Shown: one piece after another, positions 16,482 to 25,209 of the stretch
Numbering within the stretch: position 1 is the stretch's first letter
How the letters are laid out: every line of letters starts with the position of its first letter
NCBI RefSeq assembly: GCF_000463015.1
Contig: NC_022234.1
Location: forward strand, 1,054,001-1,118,000
Source: Variovorax paradoxus B4
GTDB lineage: Bacteria; Pseudomonadota; Gammaproteobacteria; Burkholderiales; Burkholderiaceae_C
Length of the DNA stretch: 64,000 nucleotides
Reading direction: 5' to 3'
The notes under the pieces: generated by a model
Told to the model about the DNA's origin: nothing
Databases searched by the model: none
Seen by the model: only the letters and a program-made list of their open reading frames with translations
Position numbers and translations under genes: made by a program

Positions 16482-16991
16482 TCAATGGGCCTGGCAAATC
16501 TCGGTCCACTTCTCTACCGAGAGCTCGCCCTTGCAGCTCTGCAAGACGATCACGCCCGGATCGCCGGCGCTGCGGAACTGGTAGGCGGTGTTCTTCGGCA
16601 GCAGGCCCTGGTGGCCGCGCGAGAGCTTCATCCAGCCCATCTTCCTGCCCTGGGGCTCGCCCTTCACGAGCACCGCGCCGTTCTTCTCCTTGTCGGCGAC
16701 CGTCTGGCTCGCGTCGAGCTGCACGAGGTGCACCTCGACATCGCCGTCCATCACCAGCGCGAACTCGTCGTGCGCACAGGTGTACCAGGGCGAGGTGCCC
16801 TCGGCGCGCAGGGTCTCGAGCACGTAGATCTGGTTCTGGCCGAACACGACCTTCTCGTACGGCCGGCTGATGCTGGCGATCTCGAAGCAGTTGGAGAACG
16901 CGTAGTGGCGCACGTCGTCGTCGATCGGCTCGACGTGGCCCTTTTCGTAGTGCTTGAGCGACCCGAAGCGGGTCTGGTAGGCAACGGTCAT
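16482..16991 (-). CDS. hapC: Hydroquinone dioxygenase small subunit
   Basis: This 169-residue protein matches the small subunit of two-component hydroquinone 1,2-dioxygenase. Its cupin-like core includes TSPWYTCAHDEFALVMDGDV and GHQGLLPKNTAYQF. HapC-type proteins are about 160-170 residues and form a heterotetramer with HapD. It is the first gene of the minus-strand hydroquinone operon, with its promoter expected between 16992 and 17148, just downstream of the LysR gene. The ATG at 16991 has a purine-rich CAGGAGACATCC leader on the coding strand. Confidence 0.9.
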   Translation of the reverse strand: MTVAYQTRFGSLKHYEKGHVEPIDDDVRHYAFSNCFEIASISRPYEKVVFGQNQIYVLETLRAEGTSPWYTCAHDEFALVMDGDVEVHLVQLDASQTVADKEKNGAVLVKGEPQGRKMGWMKLSRGHQGLLPKNTAYQFRSAGDPGVIVLQSCKGELSVEKWTEICQAH

Positions 16992-17086
16992 GGATGTCTC
17001 CTGAGGTGCTGGACGATGCAGCGTGGCGCTGCGATGTACGCACTGTAGGAAACGCGCGGCGACGGCGGTAGACCCGAAACGCGGGC

Positions 17087-17115
17087 CGCATTGTTCGGCA
17101 AATCCGTTCAATGCG
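17087..17115. promoter_or_regulatory. Candidate operator upstream of hapC
   Basis: Perfect 7-base inverted arms, CGCATTG and CAATGCG, are separated by 15 bases in the gap between the LysR gene and hapC, about 100 bases upstream of the hapC start. The spacing and position fit a LysR recognition site. Binding is inferred. Confidence 0.5.
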
Positions 17116-17148
17116 CAGGGTTTACCCCTGGAACGGACTGCGTTCGCC

Positions 17149-18099
17149 TCAGGCGTCCCAGATCAGGCTGGGCGGCAGCAGGCCCCGTTCGATCATGGCC
17201 GCGTCCCACGGCGGCACCTTGGAGAAGGCGTGGGTCAGGTGCTCGATGAAGAGCCGCAGCTTGAACGCATTGCGCGACGTGCCCGCATAGACCGCGCTGA
17301 GCGAGAACGACGACAGCTGGTGCGCCGGCAGCACCACCTCCAGCTCGCCGCGCAGGATCGCTTCGCCAGCCACCAGCGTCGGCAGGCAGACGATGCCGGC
17401 ATGCTCCATGGCGTATTCCCGCAGCAGGTGGACGCTGTTGGTGAGCAGTGCGGCGCTCATGTACATCGTCACCTGCTCGCCGCCGTGGTGGAAGGTCCAG
17501 CGGTCGCGCGTCGGGTAGCCCGAGTACAGGCCGAGCGTGTGCTTGTGCAGCTCGCGCGGGCTCGCGGGCCGGCCGTGCGCGCGCAGGTAGTCGGGCGTGG
17601 CGCAGAACACCCGGCGCACCGGAAACAGCGGCCGCGACACCAGCTCGGTCGACGCCGCCGGAAAGATCTGCAGCGCGCAGTCCACCCCCGCCTTCACCGG
17701 ATCGACCACCGCGTCGCTCACGATGAGTTCGAGGTGGATGTCGGGAAAGCTCGACTGAAAGGTCCGCAGCAGCGTGGCGAAATGCCCGAGCACGAAGCCG
17801 GTGAGCGCATGCACGCGCAAGGTGCCGGTGGGCCCGTCCTTGGCGTCTCGCATCTGGTCCAGGATGTCGTTGGCCCGCCCGACCAGCTCGACGCAGTCGC
17901 GCAGGAAGGCCTGCCCGACGTCGCTGAGCCGCACCACGCGCGTGCTGCGGTGGAACAGCGGCGCGCCGACGTGGTCTTCCAGCTGCTTCACGCGGCTGGT
18001 CACCACGGACTTCGAGATCCGCAGCTGGCGTGCGGCCTCGGCGAAGCTCTGGGTCTGCGCGACCCGTACGAAGGTCTCAATGTTTTCGAGGCGGTCCAT
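17149..18099 (-). CDS. LysR-family regulator, likely of the hydroquinone operon
   Basis: This is a 316-residue LysR-type regulator beginning MDRLENIETFVRVAQTQSFA, with helix-turn-helix residues RISKSVVTSRVKQLEDHVG. The effector domain follows from about residue 90. The start at 18099 is the family-typical one; a longer in-frame extension has no similarity. It is transcribed in the same direction as, and just upstream of, hapC. Its stop lies 34 bases before the CGCATTG/CAATGCG inverted repeat. The likely role is activation of the hap operon in response to hydroquinone or a ring-cleavage product. Confidence 0.88.
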   Translation of the reverse strand: MDRLENIETFVRVAQTQSFAEAARQLRISKSVVTSRVKQLEDHVGAPLFHRSTRVVRLSDVGQAFLRDCVELVGRANDILDQMRDAKDGPTGTLRVHALTGFVLGHFATLLRTFQSSFPDIHLELIVSDAVVDPVKAGVDCALQIFPAASTELVSRPLFPVRRVFCATPDYLRAHGRPASPRELHKHTLGLYSGYPTRDRWTFHHGGEQVTMYMSAALLTNSVHLLREYAMEHAGIVCLPTLVAGEAILRGELEVVLPAHQLSSFSLSAVYAGTSRNAFKLRLFIEHLTHAFSKVPPWDAAMIERGLLPPSLIWDA

Positions 18100-18274
18100 G
18101 GCGCATGCAATGTAGCGCTTCTGTGGCGGTGCGCCGTCGGCCGGATCTTCGCACGTGGCTGACCGCCGCCCTCCGCACAAACAGACAACGGAGTGTTAAA
18201 TCGTGCAAGCCAGTTCAACCGGTGATGCGTAGGCTCGTCTGCGGCCTCCAGACCATTCCAATCACCCCTTGACC

Positions 18275-19279
18275 ATGGCACTTGAATCAGACCCCTCCGA
18301 CACCCTCCCTCCCCTCCCTTCCCGGCGGCAACTGCTCGTCACCGGGGCCGGCATGGTCGCCGCTGCCGGGATGCCGTTCGTGGCAAGCGCCGCCGACCCA
18401 CTCCCCAGCGGCGCTCGTGCGACGCATCCAACACCACCCAAGAAAGGAACGAAAACCATGAGCACCATCACCACCAGGGACGGCACGCAGATCTACTACA
18501 AGGACTGGGGCAGCGGGCAACCCGTTGTCTTCTCGCACGGCTGGCCGCTGAGCGCGGACGACTGGGACGGCCAGATGCTGTTCTTCCTGCGCCAGGGATA
18601 TCGGGTCATCGCGCACGACCGTCGCGGGCACGGGCGCTCGAGCCAGGGCTCGACCGGCCACGACATGGATCACTATGCCGACGACCTGGCGGCGCTGACG
18701 GAAGCGCTCGATCTGCGCAAGGCAATCCACGTTGGCCACTCGACCGGCGGCGGCGAAGTCGCACGCTACATCAGCCGGCACGGCAGCAAGCGGGTAGCCA
18801 AAGCCGTGCTCATCAGCTCGGTGCCCCCGCTGATGGTCAAGACCGCAGCCAATCCCAATGGCGTGCCCATCGAGGTGCTGGATGGCATTCGTGCGGCGGT
18901 CGCCAGCAACAGGCCGCAGTTCTTCAAGGACTTCACGCTGCCGTTCTACGGCTTCAACCGTCCCGGTGCGAAGATTTCGGAAGGCATTCGTGAGCACTGG
19001 TGGCAACAGGGCATGATGGGCTCCGTGCAGGCCCACTACGACGGTATCAAGGCGTTCTCGGAAACCGACTTCACCGAGGACCTGAAGAAGATGGACGTGC
19101 CGACGCTGGTGATGCACGGTGACGACGACCAGGTCGTGCCGATCGGGATCTCGAGCCAGTTGACCGCGAAGATCATCAAGAATGCCACCTTGAAGGTCTA
19201 CCCTGGGCTGCCGCACGGCATGTGCGCAACCCATGCCGACCTGATCAACCCCGATCTGCTCGCATTCTTCAAGAGCTGA
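18275..19279 (+). CDS. Alpha/beta hydrolase (chloroperoxidase/arylesterase-like), Tat signal
   Basis: This 334-residue protein is an alpha/beta hydrolase of the cofactor-free haloperoxidase/arylesterase group. The N terminus has [17 protein letters not shown] (residues 16-32), a twin-arginine signal, so the enzyme is probably periplasmic. The catalytic triad is visible as Ser156 in VGHSTGGG, an Asp in [10 protein letters not shown] and a His in GLPHGMC. An internal ATG at 18458 with a good AAGGAA site would give a cytoplasmic form of 273 residues, the same length as the paralogue at 23745-24566. It is divergent from the hap LysR gene. The substrate is unknown; ester hydrolysis or perhydrolysis is likely. 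Confidence 0.88.
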   Translation: MALESDPSDTLPPLPSRRQLLVTGAGMVAAAGMPFVASAADPLPSGARATHPTPPKKGTKTMSTITTRDGTQIYYKDWGSGQPVVFSHGWPLSADDWDGQMLFFLRQGYRVIAHDRRGHGRSSQGSTGHDMDHYADDLAALTEALDLRKAIHVGHSTGGGEVARYISRHGSKRVAKAVLISSVPPLMVKTAANPNGVPIEVLDGIRAAVASNRPQFFKDFTLPFYGFNRPGAKISEGIREHWWQQGMMGSVQAHYDGIKAFSETDFTEDLKKMDVPTLVMHGDDDQVVPIGISSQLTAKIIKNATLKVYPGLPHGMCATHADLINPDLLAFFKS

Positions 19280-19298
19280 GATCGCGGGGGCCGAACCG

Positions 19299-19321
19299 CA
19301 GGAGGCGGCCAAGGCCTCCTG
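19299..19321 (+). terminator. Hairpin after the Tat hydrolase gene
   Basis: Arms CAGGAGGC and GCCTCCTG enclose a 7-base loop, 20 bases after the hydrolase stop codon. The stem is strong and GC-rich but no T-run follows, so this may be a pause site or a terminator of weak intrinsic type. Confidence 0.45.
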
Positions 19322-19397
19322 CCATCGCGATCGACTCCGTGCAAATATTCAAGAAAGCGTTCAAACTTTCTATCGGCAATCATTGCGAAAGCCGCAA

Positions 19398-20405
19398 ATG
19401 GACGTTCGCCAACTCCCGTTCCACACCTGTCCGCCCATGCATGCCGAAAGCGACCATTCCGCAAAAAGCAGGAACATGCCCCCGGCGGCCCAGGAAGCTC
19501 CTGCGTCGCGGCAGCCCGATTCCGCCCCAAAGGACACGCTGGGGTGCATGTCCAGCCATCTGCGAAGAGACCAGGGCCTCCGTGCGAACGGGGTCGATAT
19601 CCATCGCAAGACAATGGACATGCACCAACTCCACCACGTGCAAACGGAGGCCAGCGCCCGCGGTGTGCTGCTTGGCATCTCGATGCGCGACGGTCACAGC
19701 CGGCGCATTCTCGACGGGCACCGCGCCTCGTGCCACGATTTCGACAAGGGGTCGATCTACATTCGAAGCTTCTCGGATCGCTATCGCGCGGACATCCGGC
19801 GCCCATTCGACTTCGTGCTGCTCGAGATATCGCCCGCCAGCCTCGAGCGCGCCATCGAGGAAAAGGAGGGCAAGCGCGTCGGCAGCCTCGCCTACGTGGC
19901 GGGTGTCCGGGACGAGGTGCTTCTCAATCTTGCGTGTGCGCTGACGCCGGCGCTCGAGCACCCCGCCAGCGCGAGCATGCTGTTCGTCGACCAGTTGAGC
20001 GTGGCCATGACGAGCTATCTCGTCGAAACCTACGGCGGCGCAGCGGCGGCGGCACCCAGAACCAACCGGCTCCTGTCGCGCTCGCACGAGGCACGCGCAA
20101 AGGAAATGTTGCGCAGCAAGATCGAAGGCAGCATCTCGATCACCGAGATTGCCGACGCCTGCGGCCTGTCACGCAGCTATTTCATTCACGCCTTCCGCGA
20201 GACCACCGGGTACACGCCCCATCAATGGTTGATCGCACAGCGGCTGGAGCATGCTCGCGCACTTCTCACGGACTTCGACATGCCGCTGGCGGACGTCGCG
20301 GCGGCTTGCGGTTTTGCCGATCAAAGCCACTTCACCCGCGTCTTCGCTCAGCATTCCGGCGCCCCGCCAGGCATTTGGCGGCGCAGGATGCGGATCGGGA
20401 GCTAG
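19398..20405 (+). CDS. AraC-family transcriptional regulator
   Basis: This regulator has two AraC-type helix-turn-helix motifs in its last 100 residues: SISITEIADACGLSRSYFIH and MPLADVAAACGFADQSHFTR, followed by the usual PPGIWRRR. The N-terminal two thirds form a ligand-binding region with no clear identity, apart from a stretch shared with the truncated protein at 23126-23725 and the regulator at 32105-33022. The ATG at 19398 is used, giving 335 residues; a TTG five codons earlier or ATGs at 19437 and later are alternatives. Its stop abuts a hairpin shared with the convergent catalase gene. The target may be the catalase or nearby hydrolase genes. Confidence 0.85.
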   Translation: MDVRQLPFHTCPPMHAESDHSAKSRNMPPAAQEAPASRQPDSAPKDTLGCMSSHLRRDQGLRANGVDIHRKTMDMHQLHHVQTEASARGVLLGISMRDGHSRRILDGHRASCHDFDKGSIYIRSFSDRYRADIRRPFDFVLLEISPASLERAIEEKEGKRVGSLAYVAGVRDEVLLNLACALTPALEHPASASMLFVDQLSVAMTSYLVETYGGAAAAAPRTNRLLSRSHEARAKEMLRSKIEGSISITEIADACGLSRSYFIHAFRETTGYTPHQWLIAQRLEHARALLTDFDMPLADVAAACGFADQSHFTRVFAQHSGAPPGIWRRRMRIGS

Positions 20406-20421
20406 GCCGGGCGCACCCGGC
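20406..20421. terminator. Bidirectional terminator hairpin
   Basis: The stem GCCGGG-CGCA-CCCGGC fills the gap between the converging AraC and catalase stop codons. Both genes can use it. There is no marked T-run on either side. Confidence 0.6.
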
Positions 20422-21866
20422 TAAAGGCCGAGCCGGTCTGCCACGCCCTGGCCCAGCGAGTTGTCGACAAGCCGGAAATGCGCGATCTGGCGCCGCTGAA
20501 TGGCCTCGGGCACGCCGGCCATCGATCTCGCGATGTTCTCGTAGAGCCGCTGCCTGTGGCCACCGTCCATGCTGCGGTACAAGACCGCCGCCTGCGCATG
20601 GTCCCCGAGCCCCTGGCGATCGTCGAAGCGCATGGCGTCGCCCTCCAGGGGCAGCGGCGGCTCGGCAAGCGTGCGGTCGGGGCGCGGTCCGCCGAACGAG
20701 TTCGGCTCGTAGTAGGCATCGGTCCGAGCCGGAACATCCAGCCGCATTGCGCCGTCCGCATGATAGGTATGCACCGGCGACCGCGGCCGATTCACCGGCA
20801 AGGCCTCGTGATGCGTACCCACGCGGTAGCGCTGCGCGTCGGCATAGGCCAGCAGTCGCCCCTGCAGCAGCTTGTCGGGCGAGAAGCAGATGCCGGGCAC
20901 GATGTTGGCGGGATTGAAGGTGGCTTGCTCCACCTGCGCGAAGTAGTTGTCCGGATTGGCGTCGAGCTCGAGAGTGCCGACCTCGACGAGCGGAAACTCC
21001 CGCTGCGGCCAGACCTTGGTCGCGTCGAAGGGGTTGAACGGCAGCTGCGCCGCCTGCGCCTCGCTCATCACCTGAATCTGCAGCGACCAGCGCGGGAGCT
21101 CGCCCCGTTCGATGCAATCGAACAGATCGCGCTGCGCGCTTTCGCGGTCGTCGGCGATCACCTCGCGGGCCTGCGCGTTTGTCAGGCAGCGAATGCCCTG
21201 TAGCGTCCGGAGATGGAACTTGACCCACACCCGTTCATTGGCCGCGTTGACCAGCCCGAAAGCATGCGCACCGTAGCCGTGCATGTGGCGAAAGCCTGCC
21301 GGCAGGCCCCGGTCGGAGAACAGCATCACGATCTGGTGCAGGCTCTCGGGCGACAGCGACCAGAAGTCCCAGATCGCCGTGGGCGAGCGCAGGTGCCTGA
21401 CCGGATGCCGCTTCAGGGCCCGTACCAGGTCGGGAAATTTCTGCGGATCGCGGATACAGGCGACCGGCAGGTGGCTGCCGACCAGGTCCCAGTTGCCTTC
21501 TTCTGTGTATGCCTTGAGGGCGAAACCGCGCAGGTCGCGCTCCGCGTCGGCGCAGCCCTGCTCGCCTGTCAGCACCGAGAACCGGACCAGCACTGGCGTG
21601 CATTGCCCCGGCTGGAGCACCCGTGCACGCGTGTGGCGCGAGATGTCGCCCGTGATTCGCAGTGTGCCGAAGGCGGCCGCGCCCTTGGCATGCAACACCC
21701 GTTCCGGAATGCGCTCGCGCGCCATGTAGGCCAGCTTCTCGCTCATCTGGTAGTCCTGCCGCAGGATCGGCCCGCGCGGGCCCGCAGTGATCGAATTCTG
21801 GCTGTCCGCGACGGGTGCGCCGCTCGTCGTGGTCAAGGTGGGTGGCCTGCTGTGGGGTTGGGTCAT
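20421..21866 (-). CDS. Catalase-family haem protein with altered distal pocket
   Basis: This 481-residue protein is a small-subunit-type catalase. It keeps the distal His59 (ERIPERVLHAKG), the proximal haem ligand Tyr341 within GRLLAYADAQRYRVG, and the long conserved stretch around NPDNYFAQVEQATF. The distal asparagine motif, normally GNNTPVFF, reads GSHLPVAC at 130-137, so both Asn residues and the Phe pair are gone. The usual RFSTV is RFSVL. It probably binds haem but may have weak catalase and more peroxidase-like activity. It lies in a stretch with Dps and hydrolases, divergent from a DUF1275 gene. Confidence 0.9.
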   Translation of the reverse strand: MTQPHSRPPTLTTTSGAPVADSQNSITAGPRGPILRQDYQMSEKLAYMARERIPERVLHAKGAAAFGTLRITGDISRHTRARVLQPGQCTPVLVRFSVLTGEQGCADAERDLRGFALKAYTEEGNWDLVGSHLPVACIRDPQKFPDLVRALKRHPVRHLRSPTAIWDFWSLSPESLHQIVMLFSDRGLPAGFRHMHGYGAHAFGLVNAANERVWVKFHLRTLQGIRCLTNAQAREVIADDRESAQRDLFDCIERGELPRWSLQIQVMSEAQAAQLPFNPFDATKVWPQREFPLVEVGTLELDANPDNYFAQVEQATFNPANIVPGICFSPDKLLQGRLLAYADAQRYRVGTHHEALPVNRPRSPVHTYHADGAMRLDVPARTDAYYEPNSFGGPRPDRTLAEPPLPLEGDAMRFDDRQGLGDHAQAAVLYRSMDGGHRQRLYENIARSMAGVPEAIQRRQIAHFRLVDNSLGQGVADRLGL

Positions 21867-22068
21867 GAAATTCTTGCTGCGTGATGTCTCGGCGGGATGT
21901 GTACCGCGCCGACGCGCGCATGTCTTGAACAAGAGTCGCCCCCCTTGAACTCCGGGGGTGCGCACGAATGTGCAAAGCAGCCGCCAAGCCGACAAGACGG
22001 CAGGCGCGGGATCGCGCACCATGGGCGCGGCATTCCTATCCCATTCCTCTGCGCGTGAAGGTCACCCC

Positions 22069-22773
22069 ATGAAACCCTCTCTCCCCTTGCTCATGAGCCT
22101 CAACGGCGGCTTCGTGGACACCGCCGGCTTCCTGGCGCTGCAGGGCCTGTTCACGGCCCATGTCACGGGCAACTTCGTGACCATCGGCGCGGCGCTGGTG
22201 CATGGCACCTCGGGCGCGTTGACCAAGCTGGTCGCATTGCCGGTGTTCTGCTCCGTGGTGATCCTCGCGCGATGGCTCGGCCAGGGGCTGCCCGCCGTCG
22301 GCCTGCCGGTGCTGCGCACGATGCTGGTGCTCAAGATGCTGCTGCTGGCGGCCGGCGCTGCCTTCGCCATCGGGTATGGGCCCTTCAAGGACAGCGACAG
22401 CGGCCTCGCGATGCTCACGGGCATGGCGTTGGTTTCGGCCATGGCAATCCAGAATGCCGTGCACCGGCTGCATCTGGGCAGCGCCCCGCCGACCACGCTC
22501 ATGACCGGAACGACCACGCAGGTGATGATCGATATCGCCGATCTGCTGCGTGGCCTGCCTCCGGAAGAGGCAACCGTTGCGCGCGCCCGGTTGCGGCGCA
22601 TGGCGAGCAGCGTGGCCGTGTTCGCCGCGGGCTGCGCCGCCGCCGCGCTCATCTACAACCGGGTGAACGTCTGGTGCTTCGCGGTGCCGCCGGTGCTGGC
22701 CGCCTGCGCCGTGGTGCTTCAACGCAGCACACGCGAGGGTGAGGCCGCCCAACCGGCCGGTTCTCACCGCTGA
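22069..22773 (+). CDS. DUF1275 (YoaK-like) membrane protein
   Basis: This 234-residue integral membrane protein belongs to the DUF1275/YoaK family. It opens LLMSLNGGFVDTAGFLALQGLFTAHVTGN, the family hallmark (G-x-x-D-x-x-x-x-x-L and T-G-N), and has about six hydrophobic helices. Function is unknown; some members are linked to stress or transport. The ATG at 22069 is preceded by GAAGG and is preferred to an upstream in-frame start. It is divergent from the catalase gene across about 200 bases, so the two may share a promoter region. Confidence 0.87.
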   Translation: MKPSLPLLMSLNGGFVDTAGFLALQGLFTAHVTGNFVTIGAALVHGTSGALTKLVALPVFCSVVILARWLGQGLPAVGLPVLRTMLVLKMLLLAAGAAFAIGYGPFKDSDSGLAMLTGMALVSAMAIQNAVHRLHLGSAPPTTLMTGTTTQVMIDIADLLRGLPPEEATVARARLRRMASSVAVFAAGCAAAALIYNRVNVWCFAVPPVLAACAVVLQRSTREGEAAQPAGSHR

Positions 22774-22787
22774 AGGTACTGGCCGCC

Positions 22788-23096
22788 TCAAAGACCGAGC
22801 AAGGTGCGGCCTTCATCGGCCAGCAGGTCGTGCGTCTCCGGATGCGAGCGCATGTAGGCCGCAAACACGGGGCATTTTGGAATGACGCGCAGGCCGCGCT
22901 CGCGCGCGGAGGCCAGGCCCGCGAGCACCAGCTGCCTGGCCACGCCCTGGCCCTGCAGTGCCTCGGGCACCAGGGTGTGGACGAAAGTGATGACGTCGCC
23001 CGACAGGGTGTAGATCGCGACCGCGCGCTCGCCTTGCGACGCGAACTCGAAACGGTGCTTCGACGGGTTGTCTTGAACGGAAGGAGGCGTGGTCAT
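22788..23096 (-). CDS. Small GNAT-family N-acetyltransferase (YjdJ-like)
   Basis: This 102-residue protein is a minimal GNAT fold of the YjdJ type. The acetyl-CoA loop is visible as VPEALQGQGVARQLVLAGLASAR (V-P-x-x-x-x-G-x-G-x-A), followed by the PKCPVFAAYMRSHPE segment characteristic of this short family. The substrate is unknown. It starts 29 bases after the truncated AraC-type gene and is probably co-transcribed with it. It converges on the DUF1275 gene with 14 bases between the stops. Confidence 0.88.
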   Translation of the reverse strand: MTTPPSVQDNPSKHRFEFASQGERAVAIYTLSGDVITFVHTLVPEALQGQGVARQLVLAGLASARERGLRVIPKCPVFAAYMRSHPETHDLLADEGRTLLGL

Positions 23097-23125
23097 GAAG
23101 AGGGTCTCGAGTAGGAGAGGAAACG

Positions 23126-23725
23126 TCAGTGCATGCGCCGCAGACGCCGCACGGTTGGGGACGTGGCCGCATCGGCCTTGGCAGTGTTCCCGAAGCGATG
23201 GACCAGGTGGGCACAGATCGCGATCGCCAGATGCTCGCTGGCCGCCGAGCTTGCGCGCCGCGGTCCATCGAGCAAGGCCAGCACCGCCGCACCCAGGCTT
23301 CCCATGACCGGATCGACCAACCCCGGGGGGCAGGCAATGCCGCTCACGCGCGCCAGGCCCGCCGCATCGGTCACGGCATCCACCAGTGCGCGCGGCACGT
23401 AGAAGTGAAGGGCATCCAGCGGACTGCCCAGGTAGCTCGCCACCTCGTCGCGCAAGTCGACGATGCTGATCGCTCCGGGCACATAGCCGCGCACCACCGA
23501 AGGCCGGCCCCGCACCCAGAGCTCGTGGTGGCCTACACCGACCAAGTGCAGCGTCACGACAAACGCATCCTCGGGCGGGATCTCCTGCTTCATGCCCAGC
23601 TGGTCGGGCTGGCAGGTGATGCGCGTGGCAACGAAGGGGGTCTTCGGCGCTGGCAGCATGACGAGCGCGGGCACGGAAGGCAGCTCGAAGTACCGTCCCA
23701 GGAGGTCGCCGTAAGCGCCTTGCAT
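23126..23725 (-). CDS. AraC-type sensor half, lacking the HTH domain
   Basis: This 199-residue protein resembles only the N-terminal ligand-binding half of AraC regulators such as the one at 32105-33022. Shared features include the PPEDAFVVTLHLVG strand, a later Y-x-x-SPLDALHFYVPRALVDA region and EHLAIAICAHLVHRFG, matching the segment just before the linker in the full-length regulator. It stops within about 20 residues of where the helix-turn-helix pair should begin, and the GNAT gene follows at once. Either the DNA-binding half has been lost or this is a stand-alone sensor or decoy. Codon use looks normal and there is no internal stop. Confidence 0.65.
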   Translation of the reverse strand: MQGAYGDLLGRYFELPSVPALVMLPAPKTPFVATRITCQPDQLGMKQEIPPEDAFVVTLHLVGVGHHELWVRGRPSVVRGYVPGAISIVDLRDEVASYLGSPLDALHFYVPRALVDAVTDAAGLARVSGIACPPGLVDPVMGSLGAAVLALLDGPRRASSAASEHLAIAICAHLVHRFGNTAKADAATSPTVRRLRRMH

Positions 23726-23744
23726 GCCCGCTGCCAGCGAACGC

Positions 23745-24566
23745 TCAGGCTTGAATGAACGCGAGCAGATCGGCGTTCACCTGGTCCTTGTGGGTGGTGC
23801 AGGTGGCGTGCGGCGCGCCGGCGTAGACCTTGAGCTGGCTGCCCTCGATCATCTCGGCCGCGAGCTTGGCCGTGGCCTCGATGGGCACGACCTGGTCATC
23901 GTCGCCGTGGATCACGAGCGTAGGCACGTCGATCCTGGCCATGTCGGGGCGGAAGTCGGTTTCGGAGAACGCGGTCACGCAGTCGAGGGTGGCCTTGATC
24001 GAGGCCTGCAGCGCGATCTGCAGCGTCTGCTTGAAGACGCCTTGCGACACCTTGGCGCCGGGGCGGTTGGTGCCGTAGAAGAGCGTGCTGAAGTCGTCGA
24101 GGAACTGCGCACGATCGGCGGCCAGCCCGGCGCGGATGCCTGCGAATACCGAGGCGTCGGGCCCCACGGGATGGTCGGGCGTCTTCATGAACAGCGGCGT
24201 CACGGCGCTGATGAGCGCGAGCTTGGCCACGCGTGCGCTGCCCTTGCGCGCGATGTAGCGCGTCACGTCGCCGCCGCCCATCGAGAAGCCCGCGAGGATC
24301 ACGTCCTTCAGGTCGAGCTTCTCGATCAGCTCGGCGATGTCGTCGGCGAAGGTGTCGTAGTCGTAGCCGGTCCACGGCTGGCTCGAGCGGCCGAAGCCGC
24401 GGCGGTCGAACGCGATTGCGCGGTAGCCGCGTTCCGCGAAGAACAGCATCTGGGCGTCCCACATGTCGGCGCTGAGCGGCCAGCCGTGGCTGAACAGAAT
24501 GGGCTGGCCCGAGCCCCAGTCCTTGTAGTAGAGCTCGGTGCCGTCGCGCAATGTGAGTGTGGTCAT
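23745..24566 (-). CDS. Alpha/beta hydrolase, cofactor-free chloroperoxidase-like
   Basis: This 273-residue alpha/beta hydrolase starts [20 protein letters not shown] and has the nucleophile Ser95 in AGFSMGGG, the acid in [10 protein letters not shown] and a His in GAPHATC. Length and motifs fit cofactor-free haloperoxidases, which in the cell mostly act as esterases or lactonases. It is a paralogue of the Tat-exported protein at 18275-19279 but has no signal peptide, so it is cytoplasmic. It is the gene before the truncated AraC-type gene on the minus strand, 19 bases away. Confidence 0.9.
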   Translation of the reverse strand: MTTLTLRDGTELYYKDWGSGQPILFSHGWPLSADMWDAQMLFFAERGYRAIAFDRRGFGRSSQPWTGYDYDTFADDIAELIEKLDLKDVILAGFSMGGGDVTRYIARKGSARVAKLALISAVTPLFMKTPDHPVGPDASVFAGIRAGLAADRAQFLDDFSTLFYGTNRPGAKVSQGVFKQTLQIALQASIKATLDCVTAFSETDFRPDMARIDVPTLVIHGDDDQVVPIEATAKLAAEMIEGSQLKVYAGAPHATCTTHKDQVNADLLAFIQA

Positions 24567-24624
24567 GATTCTTAGATAGTGGAGTGGAGGGAGAGAAAGA
24601 AGCGGTGCCGGAAGGCTGGCATGC

Positions 24625-25170
24625 TCAGCTCTGGCGCACCGATTCGAAGAGGAACCACGTGCGCTGCTCGGCCTCGTCGATCCAGTTCTCCAGCAAGCTG
24701 GCGGTGGCCACGTCGCCGTACTCGTCGCACACCCCGTGCGTGGCGCGCATGAAGCCGGCCAGGCGCTGGTTGTCCTCCCGGAGCTCGGCCAGCATGCCGA
24801 TGGGGGTCACGAAGTCGGCGTCGTTGTCCGACAGGCGCTGCAGACGTGCGGCATGGCCGGTCGAGCGCAGCGTGGTGCCGCCGACCTTGCGCACACGCTC
24901 GGCAATGGGGTCGACGGTGGCAAAGATCTGGTCGGCCTGTTCATCGAGCAGCAGGTGGTAGTCGCGGAACGACGGGCCCGACATGTGCCAGTGGAAGTTC
25001 TTGGTCTTGAAGTACAGCGCGAACACATCGGCCAGCAGCACGTTGAGTGACGCGGAGATGTCGCGCGTGGCGTCCGCACCGAGGTCGCTCGGGGTGTGCA
25101 GCGGCGCCTGGCGCCGGGCCTTGGTGTTCTTGACGGCTTTGGCGGTCTTGGCGGTCTTGGGGTTGGCCAT
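24625..25170 (-). CDS. dps: Dps-type DNA-binding ferritin
   Basis: This 181-residue protein is a Dps miniferritin. The ferroxidase-site region is clear: [12 protein letters not shown], then [24 protein letters not shown]. The N terminus carries a lysine-rich tail with repeated K-T-A-K units over about 25 residues, which in other Dps proteins binds DNA. It oxidises Fe(II) with peroxide, stores iron and condenses DNA under stress. The ATG at 25170 is the family-typical start. Its position near the catalase fits an oxidative-stress role. Confidence 0.93.
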   Translation of the reverse strand: MANPKTAKTAKAVKNTKARRQAPLHTPSDLGADATRDISASLNVLLADVFALYFKTKNFHWHMSGPSFRDYHLLLDEQADQIFATVDPIAERVRKVGGTTLRSTGHAARLQRLSDNDADFVTPIGMLAELREDNQRLAGFMRATHGVCDEYGDVATASLLENWIDEAEQRTWFLFESVRQS

Positions 25171-25209
25171 GTGTTTCCTTGAAGATTGGCTGGCGGGCAC
25201 AGGAGAAAG

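Noticed and set aside
21939..21958. CCCCC/GGGGG hairpin upstream of the DUF1275 gene
   Set aside because: It is a short C-run and G-run pair in a GC-rich promoter region, with no clear regulatory logic or T-run.
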